DNA from: Phialocephala subalpina
Taxonomy: Eukaryota; Ascomycota; Leotiomycetes; Helotiales; Mollisiaceae
Direction of reading: 5' to 3'
Length of the DNA: 64,000 nt
Assembly (NCBI GenBank): GCA_900073065.1
Contig: FJOG01000042.1
Coordinates: 310,001-374,000 of the forward strand
The stretch's first letter is position 1. The number at the start of each line of letters is the position of its first letter. Of this stretch, positions 21,610 to 31,967 are shown in pieces. Under the pieces are notes generated by a model. The model did no database searches, was not told the DNA's origin, and worked only from the letters and a program-made list of their open reading frames with translations. A program made the position numbers and the translations under genes.

Positions 21610-22585
21610 TGTCTCAAACGTCGTGCCAAAAGAAGAATTACTGACTCAGGATTCTAGTTGAGCCCCGAGGAGTCTAGCACGATCAGAAAAAGTGTTGAAC
21701 TGGCGCGTAAAGCTGACGAGGAACACTCTCTGCTTTGAAAGGATCCACAGCTTGTGCGAAAAAAACATCAATCGAAGAATCCGGCACGTTGCGGAGGACA
21801 TCTCAAACCCGACCATTCCCATACCGAATACATAACCCCTGGCGGCGGAAACGGCACAAGTTCTTTGGAACTTTAGCTTCGAAGCATCGGGGGTCCTTTG
21901 CAACCAACGCGTGGGAGGTAAAGGACGACTTGTGCACAACACATGAAGATGGACCGAAAACACCCAAAAGCCCTTGACTTTGTATTGAGCAGAAGTCACT
22001 CGAACACTTCTTCAGCGCTCCGCCCTGATTGCAGCAGAACATTAATTCTGGCGCTGAAGTCAAGGTTCGATGTGGCTTCCCCATCGTGCTTTCCCTTTTA
22101 GGTCTCGGCACGTGCAACACCAGACGTGCTCCCTCCATCTTCGCATTCGTCTTTTCTTTCCGCACCATCTTTCCTGTTCCTTCACTCTTCGACTTCTCTC
22201 GTTCAACTCCTGTTGCGCATTCAATCTGTGCCCTCGGTGACAAAACACCTTCAACACTGCAGCTAATCTGTGATCGCCGTGCACTGTCTTCAATTCGTCA
22301 GAGACTCACCACCGTCACCTTCTACTTCGGTAGACCGGAGTATGATGACGAGGATTTGGAGGATGAGGATAGAATCGCAAGTAGCCAAGATGGCGGGAGT
22401 TCTGGCAAGTCACCTTGCTCCGTTCTGTGTAAGACTTTTTCTTGCTAACAATGCCCAGCTCGAGTTGATCTCCCAATCCTCAACCATCGATTGACCTGTC
22501 CAACTACCGACGAATTGCGTTTCTTTCCCGCTCTGATCATTCTAAAAAGTCCAAGTCAATCGCGGAACTGCAGGGAGCTTCTCAG
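21610..22585. other. Intergenic region, upstream of unknown gene
   Basis: No firm gene. From about 22472 to the ATG at 22586 the frame of the next gene stays open and looks coding (Y-R-R-I-A-F-L-S-R-S-D-H), preceded by an in-frame TGA near 22466. An upstream exon, or an older start lost to mutation, is possible. CTAAC followed by CCCAG at 22445-22457 looks like a branch and acceptor pair but leads into that stop. Confidence 0.35.
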
Positions 22586-23258
22586 ATGCTTCGAGACCTT
22601 TTGGGAAGACATCTGCTACCAGAGGACCAGCGGTTTATGAAGTACCAGGATACAGAATACATTGATGTCCATCTGTACCGATCGGATAGAGCATCCTTGT
22701 TAGATGCAGCGGATGGAGATCATGGCCTTCAGCAACTACGCGCGGTTCTCAATCAGAAGCATTCAGCTCTTGTGATTGCAGGAGGAAATGGTATTTCTTC
22801 AGATGCAGAAGACCTCTCCAAGTACCTGCTCACGTTCCAGGAAAACACTATGATGAACTTCCTCTTGGGAGGCGAACTTCGATGGACGTTCAAGTCCAGG
22901 GACTTAGGTCACCATCTCAATTCTTCTGCTCCCGAGGCTGATGTTGATCCACGCGATAATCTGAGAAGCTACTTAGCCCTCGCCAAGCTAGATGAAGACA
23001 TGTAAGTTTTCTCTATTTTTCAGACAGGATGATGATGATAGTGTCTAACTTCAGAACAGGGCAGCCAAAGGCTGGGCTATGCTGCGCTTGTTCGGGAGTG
23101 TCGACACTTATGATCACAACTATGAACCCCGCCCACCCACTCCTCGAATGATCAGAACCTTGGAGTCGGTCGCCGAGAAGGATATGACTCTTTGCACTGA
23201 TGGTTTTGCATTATTCCAAACTCAGCTCGAACTGGCACGCGCCGAACTCGACCAATAA
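22586..23258 (+). CDS. Hypothetical protein (two exons)
   Basis: Exons 22586-23001 and 23060-23258 join in phase (E-D-M-A-A-K-G-W) to 204 residues. The intron has GTAAGT and AACAG ends. Soluble, with charged helices. Motifs such as L-V-I-A-G-G-N-G-I-S-S-D-A-E-D-L and H-N-Y-E-P-R-P-P-T-P-R are visible but match no family I know. The frame is open for about 37 codons upstream of the chosen ATG, so the annotated N-terminus may be incomplete. Confidence 0.6.
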
Positions 23259-24027
23259 GCCGGGAATCGATAACTGCGTAAAGCTACAATATGCTCGAGG
23301 TCATCGAAGAAGGAAGAGCGTTCTGACTAGAGGGCATAATGACAGAGGAATGAGCGATTGCAGGAGAAGCAGAAACAGAAGCGTCGAGATGCAAGGATTC
23401 TCGACTGTTATTATGGGCTTTGCTAGGTTGTGAAAGAATACTTTCAGCATTGGGCAACGACATATATTTGTGCGTCATCCATTTGCAAGTCTATGAGAGT
23501 ACGATGTTAGATACACAATAGTTTGCTTGGAGGTATGATTTGCTCAGAATCGAAAGTAATCAAGAAGATGGCCCCGACCCGATGCAGCCTTCCGTTGAGA
23601 TGTAGCGCCAGGAGAAATTCATGGATAATAGGTTAAGCGCCTCCTCAGACCCTTGACCAACATTTCCCCTAGTGATATCGGAAACACCTTTATGTCCCAC
23701 GCCTCTTTTATCGTCACGAGCTCCCAAAGTCTTTTCTTCCAGACTTTTGAGGTGTTCAACGCGATACACAAGAATCTTCAGTTGCTAACGAGACACGGGT
23801 TATGACCTTCTTTAGTCCCATTTACCTCGATCTTGCAAACGCAACCAGCAAAGCACCAATTTATCCATCACGCTTCCAATCTAGGCAGCTAGAGGTTCTT
23901 TAGTATTCGAGGTAAACTTACCTAAGATTATCACACCTCCTCCAAACATAGGCCAGGTCGCCATAGACTGCAGCTGGAACCCAGTATCCGAGCTCGGTTC
24001 AAATCTGACCTTGACTTGGATTTCGAA
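23259..24027. other. Intergenic region
   Basis: About 770 bases between convergent genes. I see no gene, repeat or RNA here. Confidence 0.4.
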
Positions 24028-24697
24028 CTACACGACCATCATTTTGGATTCCAAGCAGGATTTATTTGGATGTATACCTGGGACGACGCCTTGTGGATTG
24101 ACTTCCACTTTGTACGGTACGTATTCCAAGAACGACTTGGCAGATGAAAGGAGAAAGGAGAAAAGAGAAACGCGAAATGTGTGTGACTGACCGGAGGTGC
24201 CCCGGGATGTACTCTGGTCGGGATCGTCTGAGACGCTGAGCGAGTCGATCTTCTCTTGTGAGGAATTCTGACGAGATCCGCCTCGACGTCTCGGTGAAGA
24301 GCTCTTCTTTGTTCTGCTCGAGCTCCGTGTCATCATTCCGGCGTAACTGTCTGGCCGAGGACGTTTCTCAGGCCGTTGAGGAGGGCTCTGAGGCGGTGTA
24401 TTAGTATCAGCCGCGACCGTGACGGAGGGGGTGTCTTCGAGGATGATAATAGGATTGGAGGGTACATCTCCCTCGCGGCGTATCTCGACTCGATGGTGAC
24501 GGACAAGAGACAAGTCAGTAGTCTGTTTATCCGGATTTCATAGGAGACTTACACGCCTGGAAGATACTGTCGATTTGCTGGTCGGATGGTCCAGAGACTT
24601 CTTCGACGGTAGAACTGTCCAGAGAGACCTCGCAGAGTCGGTCCTGCTCATCTAACGACACCCAACAGCCCAGAAACACACGTTTGTAGCCCGTCAT
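24028..24697 (-). CDS. Hypothetical basic, Ser/Arg-rich protein
   Basis: Tentative exons 24697-24553 and 24488-24028 give 201 residues. The donor GTAAGT is strong. The acceptor (CATCGAG) is weak but is the only AG that keeps phase without a stop; a CTGAC branch-like site lies about 30 bases upstream. The N-terminal part is acidic (V-F-L-G-C-W-V-S-L-D-E-Q-D). The middle holds Pro, Arg, Lys and Ser clusters (P-P-Q-R-P-E-K-R-P-R-P and S-P-R-R-R-G-G-S-R) suggesting a nuclear localisation signal. A GTCAGT near 24189 could start another intron, removing a hydrophobic patch. No family recognised. Confidence 0.5.
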
Positions 24698-25698
24698 CTT
24701 GAAGCACTACTAAACGGTTCACTAGCGCTGCCGTTGAGATTATGGCGACTTGAAGTGGGATATGCACTCGTGGGAACGAATTTCAAATGTTTGGGGAATA
24801 ATGTGTTTGTATCAGTTGCGGAGCGGTTGGAGGCAAAATGTATGGTATTGATGTCAAATCTGTCTGTCTAGCTAAGTGGAAATGTCTGCTTGATATAGTG
24901 CTCTTGCTGGAACATCGGACTTAGGCCAAACCGCCTAGTGAAACGATGCGTAACTGATGATGCGGCTTCATGCCAACATGCTACAATTTCCCCATCGCAT
25001 TGAGACCATCATCACAGATTACGAGTCCTCAACTGACAGTTTGGGAAATGCTGAGTCAGCGGAGGCGACGGATTCCCAAACACTGTTTGGGAAATTCACG
25101 ATTCGGTCACTTATACATTCGTCCCAGCAATACACCATTTGAGTATTGTTAGTAACGAGGCTGCCTTCGATATCTGCCGGCGGGACCAGAAATATTCTAT
25201 GGTTGTCTTCACGGATCTCTAACCATTTAGATACTCAGTTTGTCAGCTCAATCACCAGAAGCCATTCCTTCTATTTATAGACTTCATCGCTTGGAAAGTG
25301 AGGGAGATATACGATGTGCTTCGCAGCAGTCAAGCGCTCGGACGCTCAATATATAAATATTGCTTTGGCTTCTGGTGTATGATATATGTCTCCAAATATA
25401 AAAATCTCAGCATTCAGGATATCGCTTTTGAGGTCGTGCGTCTGTTGGATTTAGTGGCTGGCCTTTGAGAGCTTCGAGATTTTTGACACTCCTCCTCCAG
25501 CACTTCAGAACACATTTGATACACAAGTTGCGCATAACTCTATGCTTGAAAATCCTGCTAGCTGTAGGGTGCGATCAGCTGTAAAGGTGCTTCAACTAGA
25601 GAATAACTTCAATTTACTACCTACAGAACGGAACTTGTCCAAAGTCTTGAAACACTGGATCTTTCAAACACATTATACAGGCCCTTATGGATGCCATC
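24698..25698. other. Intergenic region with dispersed repeat copy
   Basis: No gene supported. It contains one copy of a dispersed repeat (listed separately, 24817-25050) and AT-rich sequence. Confidence 0.4.
24817..25050 (+). repeat. Dispersed repeat family A, copy 1
   Basis: This stretch matches 46200-46415 over roughly 220 bases with scattered substitutions and small gaps. Shared strings include TAGCTAAGTGG(A/G)AATGTCT, GCCTAGTGAAAC(G/A)ATG, GTAACTGATGATG(C/T)GGCTTC, ATGCCAACAT and AGTCCTCAACTGACAG. No terminal repeats or coding content, so it could be a solo LTR, a MITE or a piece of a longer element. Confidence 0.8.
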
Positions 25699-26150
25699 CT
25701 ATCCCCAGCCCAATGGCCCCCTAGCCATATGTTTCCCGTCGCCGTCGAACGTTGTTGTCTGTGACAAGTCCACTCGTTCCCTCGTAGCCTTTTGCACTTT
25801 CTCTGCCTATTCCGGAGTCATTTTGGAATCGTAATGCTGCCATAACTTTGGCATGAACTGGACGTCCTGAATACAATATAACAACATATCGTTGGACAGT
25901 GGACGAGCATTAAACACCTCGTAACTTCCACCACGCTCAGGAGCGAACAATTTCCGTCCTTTCTCTTTCACTCCTTCCCACGCCTGTTTCTCGCCGGCAG
26001 TCAAGGACAAATCTCTCTCGATACACTTAGACAGCCCGTAAACGAACTTCTTAGACAAGTATCGTGTTGCGAGTTCCATGAGTTGGATGTCATGAATACC
26101 AGCAAGGCTGATACCAAAATGGCGGAACAGTACATCAGAGTCGCAGCGGA
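25699..26150 (-). pseudogene. Truncated 3'-5' exonuclease (EXD1/WRN-type) pseudogene
   Basis: On the minus strand the frame reads D-S-D-V-L-F-R-H-F-G-I, G-I-H-D-I-Q-L-M-E-L-A-T-R, G-L-S-K-C-I-E-R-D, F-A-P-E-R-G-G-S-Y-E-V-F and Y-C-I-Q-D-V-Q-F-M-P-K-L-W. This is the C-terminal half of the DEDD-type 3'-5' exonuclease-like proteins frequent in fungi. A TAG at 25807-25809 follows M-T-P-E, where I expect Trp in relatives. The reading continues in the same frame for about 35 further family-like codons (K-V-Q-K-A-T-R-E-R-V-D-L-S-Q) to 25699. Upstream, an in-frame TAG near 26169 cuts off the N-terminal catalytic part. Expected residues are from my knowledge of the family. Confidence 0.75.
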
Positions 26151-26491
26151 CGGTCTTAGCGCCATTCTATGGCCTTTGGCTGTCGCTATTATTGTGCTAG
26201 ACCACGTAGTACCGGCCACCCAGCAAGCTCATCCCTGCCATTACTTGCGATTTTGCTGAGGTACGTCATTTCGCAGCTGCACGCTCGGACTGGTTCGTCT
26301 TTTTCGGGACGACGGGAAAAGGGGGTTGGATCATGTGATACTGGCTACCGGAGTTGACGAGGTTATAAGTGCAGATCTGTTAAGAAATATGATTGAGCGT
26401 AAGTGATGGTTTATGGTTGAAAAAGGAAAGAACACGGTGAGGTTACGTTATGTTACTCAGAGTGATAGAAGGATCACGTGTGCGCTAAATG

Positions 26492-27173
26492 TAAGAGTTC
26501 GGGCCACAGCTCGTGGCACACTTAAGCGAAATACAGCAAAAATGGCCATTTTGACCCCCTTTTTAAAAATTTATATTAATTTCAAATATTTACACTTTTA
26601 TTTTAAGCNNNNNNNNNNNNNNNNNNNNNNNNNNNNNNNNNNNNNNNNNNNNNNNNNNNNNNNNNNNNNNNNNNNNNNNNNNNNNNNNNNNNNNNNNNNN
26701 NNNNNNNNNNNNNNNNNNNNNNNNNNNNNNNNNNNNNNNNNNNNNNNNNNNNNNNNNNNNNNNNNNNNNNNNNNNNNNNNNNNNNNNNNNNNNNNNNNNN
26801 NNNNNNNNNNNNNNNNNNNNNNNNNNNNNNNNNNNNNNNNNNNNNNNNNNNNNNNNNNNNNNNNNNNNNNNNNNNNNNNNNNNNNNNNNNNNNNNNNNNN
26901 NNNNNNNNNNNNNNNNNNNNNNNNNNNNNNNNNNNNNNNNNNNNNNNNNNNNNNNNNNNNNNNNNNNNNNNNNNNNNNNNNNNNNNNNNNNNNNNNNNNN
27001 NNNNNNNNNNNNNNNNNNNNNNNNNNNNNNNNNNNNNNNNNNNNNNNNNNNNNNNNNNNNNNNNNNNNNNNNNNNNNNNNNNNNNNNNNNNNNNNNNNNN
27101 NNNNNNNNNNNNNNNNNNNNNNNNNNNNNNNNNNNNCGCTTAAGTGTGCCACGAGCTGTGGCCCGAACTCTTA
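26492..27173. mobile_element. Tc1/mariner-like or MITE DNA transposon around an assembly gap
   Basis: A perfect 35-bp terminal inverted repeat (left 26494-26528, right 27137-27171, starting AGAGTTCGGGCCACAGCTCG) is flanked on both sides by TA (26492-26493 and 27172-27173), the target duplication of Tc1/mariner elements. Left internal sequence (26529-26608) is AT-rich with no coding signal. The interior 26609-27136 is 528 N, so the length and any transposase are unknown. The gap borders the right terminal repeat exactly, as expected when repeat copies collapse during assembly. Confidence 0.9.
26609..27136. other. Assembly gap (528 N)
   Basis: Run of N inside the inverted-repeat element. The true length may differ from 528. 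Confidence 0.99.
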
Positions 27174-27937
27174 CCAGCGTCCGAGGTACTTTGTTCGCTG
27201 CTTCCAATCTTCTTCCTCCATTCGTACTTCTCGACACTTTCCAACTTGCGCCTCATGTGTTTATTTCCATGTTTTAATATGTTTCCGTCTTGTTCCAGTT
27301 TCCCCAGCGACTACTTCTTCTTCTTCCAACGCGAAATGGTCTTTCGCAAAGTTGAAAAGCTCGCAAAGGGTACGCCCTCGATATGCACAGTCCAGAGTCT
27401 GAGAAAGTCCCGGCCAGACTGGGAGATCTGAAGTGCTGATTAGTTTCATCTACAAATGAGAGATGGGAGTGTGCTCACTCCAATCAAAGGATGTCCTCTG
27501 CTAATTGCGTTCTCTGCTTTTTCGCGTTCGCAAGCTTTTCTGCACGCTTCAGCCCCCAAGTTGTGCTGACGCTAGTACAACGCAGTGTCTTGGGAAAAGT
27601 CGATTAATTGGCGATGATTGGCCGACGATAAATACCTACTCTGTTGTGAGAGGCTCATCGGGCTGTACAGGAAGCACACAGTCGTGCACGTGCCGCATCT
27701 CTAAGCTGGCGAGTCTGCTCTTCCTCTTTGTTTTCCTATCCCTCTTCCATTTTGGCCGTTCCTATAACACGTCTGTAAGTAACTTTTCAGCAACGATCAC
27801 GAGGGCAAGGCTTCCAGAACACTACTCATTCGTTTCAACTGCATTGATTTCGAGCAAAGGCCAATCTAATTTGGTCCTGTACCGAGATTATTGCCAGCAA
27901 AAACCTTCGAGCACATCACGGACATTCAAACTCGATA

Positions 27938-28925
27938 ATGGCGAACTTTGACACGAACCAATTCTACTAACTCGACTTTGGAAAAGGGGGAAGCGGGGGA
28001 TCGGGAGGTCAATCGATGGATGGGATATCACTCTACAATGCAGGCAGGCAAAGGCGCAGTATTTTTCAAGACCACAAACACTACCGACGCCGAAGAACAA
28101 TGGCAGATCTTCCCCTTCAACTCTTCAGTCTATATGTTACGGACTAAAGCTTCCGGATCAGAAGGCTACCTAGATGTGGCTTTGGGCCAGACTAAAGATA
28201 CGCCCGGCAAGACAGTCCCAATCATGGTCAGTGCTGTCCAAGCGGACAACTCGATGTTCTAGCACATAATTCCTTGGGGAGATGGGACATTCTACTTTAC
28301 AAATGCTACGAATGGGACGGCTTGGCACTTGACTGTCAAAAAGTAACTCGTTGATGGCTATGACTTCGAATATCTCGGTCCAGCAGGATGCGTAGAGTAT
28401 TTGGCTTCTTCAACCCGACAAGAAGAAGTGCTCTTCCGTTGGGAGTGGGATAGTAAATATTTAAACAGAACAAAACGCAAGAGGATACTCCTCGGTAGTT
28501 GTGCGTATGGTCCCGAGCAAATTTCGGGGAACGAGAGAATGACTTTCCTACAGACTCCACTTTCGGCATCCGCGAGCAGCACCCAGACATCTACGACGTC
28601 CCTTCCCTCCTCTTCCGCCACTTCCTCCCTTCCAACCACATCTCCTACAAACTCAACTGTTGCTCATAGCGGGCTTTCAGCTGGTACATCGGCTGCAATT
28701 GGAACTACCATCGGAAGAATCGCCCTCATCGCTGCACTCGTGCTCGGGTTTATTATATACCAACGAAGGAGAAGATCATCTCAACCCTCAGTCCCCTTAT
28801 ATATAACGACAGCAGATCCTCCCAGAGAAGCGTGTGTTAGCGAGGATGTAGGAGAGGTCCCTCCGTCTGAGCTGTATGGTCATCATCCAGCGGCAGAGCT
28901 ACCAGGATATTGGAATCGAAGTTGA
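27938..28925 (+). pseudogene. Decayed membrane-anchored fungal protein with Ser/Thr stalk
   Basis: A coding-like path starts at the ATG at 27938 (M-A-N-F-D-T-N-Q-F-Y) and meets TAA at 27968. It resumes in another frame from about 28040 (A-V-F-F-K-T-T-N, W-Q-I-F-P-F-N-S-S) and stops at TAG 28261-28263, after S-M-F, where relatives have Trp. It continues in frame (W-G-D-G-T-F-Y-F-T-N) to an A-run at 28338-28342, where a single-base shift restores a family-like S-N-S-L-M-A-M-T-S-N. It stops again at 28393. Downstream, a Ser/Thr-rich stalk, a transmembrane helix (I-A-L-I-A-A-L-V-L-G-F-I-I-Y) and a basic stop-transfer remain open to 28925. Several independent lesions make this a pseudogene. The family recurs in Leotiomycetes and has no known function. 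Confidence 0.7.
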
Positions 28926-30977
28926 TCAGCACAACTCAAATACCTCCATATTTTCAGTGCAATCTTTGGCTTGCTTCCAACCATCCCAAAACTTTGAGCT
29001 CATAATATCGACCACACAGCACAGCCCAACCAGCTGATAGCACGAATCCTTCTTACGAAGCACTGCTGGCCAAGGAACACTACTCAAAGTCACCACAGTA
29101 TCTCCGTCACGAATACCGGGTGGGCCGATACCCAAGTATCCTGTCGAAGTATGAAAGATACGGCGGGACATGACCAATTGGAAGCAGCTCCGCGCCACGC
29201 TCCAGTGCAAGTTTCGACAATGTCCCCGGCCATTCAGGACTTCAATTGCTGGTCGGCCACGCCACTCATTTGGACAGGGAAGTGCAGCACCCAACACCAG
29301 TTCCTGCAGAGACTCCGAGAACTTCTCGTCCGTCCGTAGGTGTGTCAATGATGACAGCCTTTCAATCCGATCCTTCGTCCATTCTGGCAGTTCCGTTATG
29401 TTGCTCGGAAACGGTAGATCCATATGAGCCAAAGCATAGAGGAACCCGTGACAAAGCTCGTACAGACGACTCGTATCATTCTGGGAGAACATGCCCGCCT
29501 GTATCAACCGGAACACGGCTTGCAGACGAGGAATCTTGGTCGGATACGGTCCGTAATCGGAGTCATTGTCCAACTGGGCATAGATTGCGCAAAACGACAC
29601 CACATCGCTCAATTGTCCTTGAGGTCCTCCAAAGTCCCACTCTAAAAGGTTGATTGTATCGAAGAACGCACCTCCAAGCAGCAAATGGTTCGCTGCCGTG
29701 ACCTGGGGAAGCGAGTGGGGAAACCAAACTGCATCGTTCGGCGTCGCTGCTCGGTTTCCAAATGCAGCAGCAATATAATGATTTCCTGCCTTCCCGTGGG
29801 ACAGAGTATGCCAGTCCAGCACCCAGGATGGAAGCTCGAATGGATTCTTCCATTGTGGTTGGAGACCAACTCCTGCTCGACAAAGAACCGGGAAGACCAT
29901 GTCGGCCTCGATCCACTTCTTGGCTACATCCAGATAGACGTCCTTCGTGTCTTTTGCATAGTCTACCTCGATTCCCATCGGACATATCCCTTGGATGCCG
30001 TACACCTTATCCTTTGGATCCTTGGCCTGCAGACGTACGGTATGGGGCAAAATTTGTACCCCTCGATGGGTCATACTCTGAAAGTTCCCAAGTCGGAAGT
30101 GCATCTTGAGGTCGATGAATGAGAAATGTAAAGGGTCAGTCAGGCAGTGCCATGCCACGGAGTCCACTTTCAGCGGTCTGACCGGCTGTGCTCGTTGGAG
30201 TTCGTGCAGCCATGAAAGTACGACCACCAGGTCATCACCAGCTATGATCTCGGAGCCGCTCATTATCACAACGTGATGCGCCAGCGCTACCTCTTGCAGA
30301 ATCCACACTCGGCCCCAATAGTCGTGATCCAAGACCTTGATGAGATCATTCCTGAACTTCCTGAATGACTCTGCATCGCAAAATTCCGGGTGATCCTCGA
30401 GCCAAGCATACCTATCCTGGGAACCAACGCCCTCAGCGGCTCTGATTCTCGAAGCCATAGTCTTTATTCTCTCAATCGCAAACAGCGCATCATCAACATC
30501 AAACCCCAGCCAAGAAATCACCAACTGCGCCTGATTATAAAGATTCCTCATAAGCTGGACCTGAAAATTCTTCTCCCCAACATCACTCTGATTGATACAT
30601 ATAGCATCAACCCAGAGCCAAATAAAGCTCACGCCAGGGAACAGCCGGTCAAGATTCTCCCCGATGTATCTCAAAGCGCTGGCAAGGTTCTTGGTGACGG
30701 CGAGGGTATGGCCATTAACCGTCACGTTTTCGGTGATAGTTGGGTCGCCCCAAATGTAGGAGAGTGCGAAGTATAGAGGCTGGTATTGAAGCGCTATGTT
30801 TTGGAAGGTGAAGGAGAGTGGGGAGTCTTGGCTTCGACGATGAACTTGTAGAAGTCGGATTTCGAAACGGTGGTTGGCGAGTTGTTGGTAGAGAGGTGGG
30901 TTTTGATGGGGAATCAAACGCCCCAGATTGAGTTTGTTGCGCACACGAGTAATGAGATCTATCCGTTCTTTGGCCAT
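28926..30977 (-). CDS. Heterokaryon incompatibility (HET) domain protein
   Basis: A 683-residue intronless frame with its first ATG at 30977. The HET domain starts at about residue 71 with A-L-S-Y-I-W-G-D-P. It continues through L-R-Y-I-G-E-N-L, the central I-W-L-W-V-D-A-I-C-I-N-Q-S-D and Q-V-Q-L-M-R-N-L-Y-N-Q-A, and later W-G-R-V-W-I-L-Q-E-V-A-L-A. A C-terminal region of about 400 residues without known repeats follows, including the Y-G-I-Q-G-I block shared by many fungal HET proteins. HET domains trigger cell death in non-self recognition and share the TIR-like fold. No NACHT or WD40 part is present. The neighbouring pseudogene's stop lies directly adjacent (28925). Confidence 0.93.
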   Translation of the reverse strand: MAKERIDLITRVRNKLNLGRLIPHQNPPLYQQLANHRFEIRLLQVHRRSQDSPLSFTFQNIALQYQPLYFALSYIWGDPTITENVTVNGHTLAVTKNLASALRYIGENLDRLFPGVSFIWLWVDAICINQSDVGEKNFQVQLMRNLYNQAQLVISWLGFDVDDALFAIERIKTMASRIRAAEGVGSQDRYAWLEDHPEFCDAESFRKFRNDLIKVLDHDYWGRVWILQEVALAHHVVIMSGSEIIAGDDLVVVLSWLHELQRAQPVRPLKVDSVAWHCLTDPLHFSFIDLKMHFRLGNFQSMTHRGVQILPHTVRLQAKDPKDKVYGIQGICPMGIEVDYAKDTKDVYLDVAKKWIEADMVFPVLCRAGVGLQPQWKNPFELPSWVLDWHTLSHGKAGNHYIAAAFGNRAATPNDAVWFPHSLPQVTAANHLLLGGAFFDTINLLEWDFGGPQGQLSDVVSFCAIYAQLDNDSDYGPYPTKIPRLQAVFRLIQAGMFSQNDTSRLYELCHGFLYALAHMDLPFPSNITELPEWTKDRIERLSSLTHLRTDEKFSESLQELVLGAALPCPNEWRGRPAIEVLNGRGHCRNLHWSVARSCFQLVMSRRIFHTSTGYLGIGPPGIRDGDTVVTLSSVPWPAVLRKKDSCYQLVGLCCVVDIMSSKFWDGWKQAKDCTENMEVFELC

Positions 30978-31967
30978 GATGCTCTCAAGTGAGGTCAATC
31001 GTGGGTGGCAAGCAAAATCTGGGATCGAGAAAAATCATGATCTTGCAGGATCGTAAAGTCTGACACTTTTTCTGCACAGCCTCATGTTTCATCTGTGGCT
31101 GCCTAGATCAAATTTCATCTTCCACAAGCGAAAGCTAAGGTATGACTGCAGGTACCCATTCATATTACTGTATATTCCGGTACTCTATTGAGTACTGATT
31201 GGGCAAGATGTTATTTGCCGGGAGAACGATGAGTTTATCCATGTAGATTACCTGCAAAACGCTGGGTACAAGTGCCATAGATTATGTCTTATTACTCCGT
31301 GTAAGATAAAGCACAAGGACCATAGATTATGTCTTATTACTCCATGTAAGATAAAGCACAAGCAGAAGTCAAGAAGATAGTATCGAGATGCTCCGCTCCC
31401 CAATCACGCAGCAAGCAATTTTCTGACTCAAATGTCACGTGTACCCCATAATCCTAGTAGGGATTTGACTTCACAATCCTAGTCGAATTGAATCAAGTCA
31501 ATCCATCGGGTTCCCAATTTCTGCTCGAGGTTGATGGTTCCCCTCTAGGGATGTGCTCCTTGGTTTGGATTTATGAGAAGGCTCGAGCGGAAGCACCAAA
31601 GTGTCCCAAAGTTCGTGGAACATTCAAATCAATGTCGCCACCCTTCTGGCAACTTGATAAGCTTTCGGATCCCAACATCGTCAAGGTATAACTGGCAGCG
31701 GAGTTTATACAGAGGTAGATCTACCTATCTTGAAAGCACGTGGATCGCTGGACTTCTAGGATGGTTGACATTGAAGTGTTCTACGAGTTCTACCATTCAC
31801 TTACTGTTGGGAACTGGAAACAATTATCTTTGCAGGGCTTTCCAATGGACTCTAGAACATGTTTCAGACCTCCATCAATCAGCGAAAGGAACAGAGATTC
31901 ACCTAGCAAGGCTGTCAAAATTACAAGGCTGATCTGATTGAGGGGCAACGTTGAGAGGATGAGCATG
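30978..31967. other. Intergenic region with short tandem duplication
   Basis: Nearly 1 kb between a minus-strand HET gene and the 3' end of a minus-strand glycosyltransferase. Contains a 45-bp tandem duplication (31275-31364). Frames at 31488-31691 (plus) have some coding character (L-L-E-V-D-G-S-P-L-G) but no family, and I leave them out. Confidence 0.4.
31275..31364. repeat. 45-bp tandem duplication
   Basis: Copies 31275-31319 and 31320-31364 begin CCATAGATTATGTCTTATTA and differ at only one or two positions, so the duplication is recent. Confidence 0.9.
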
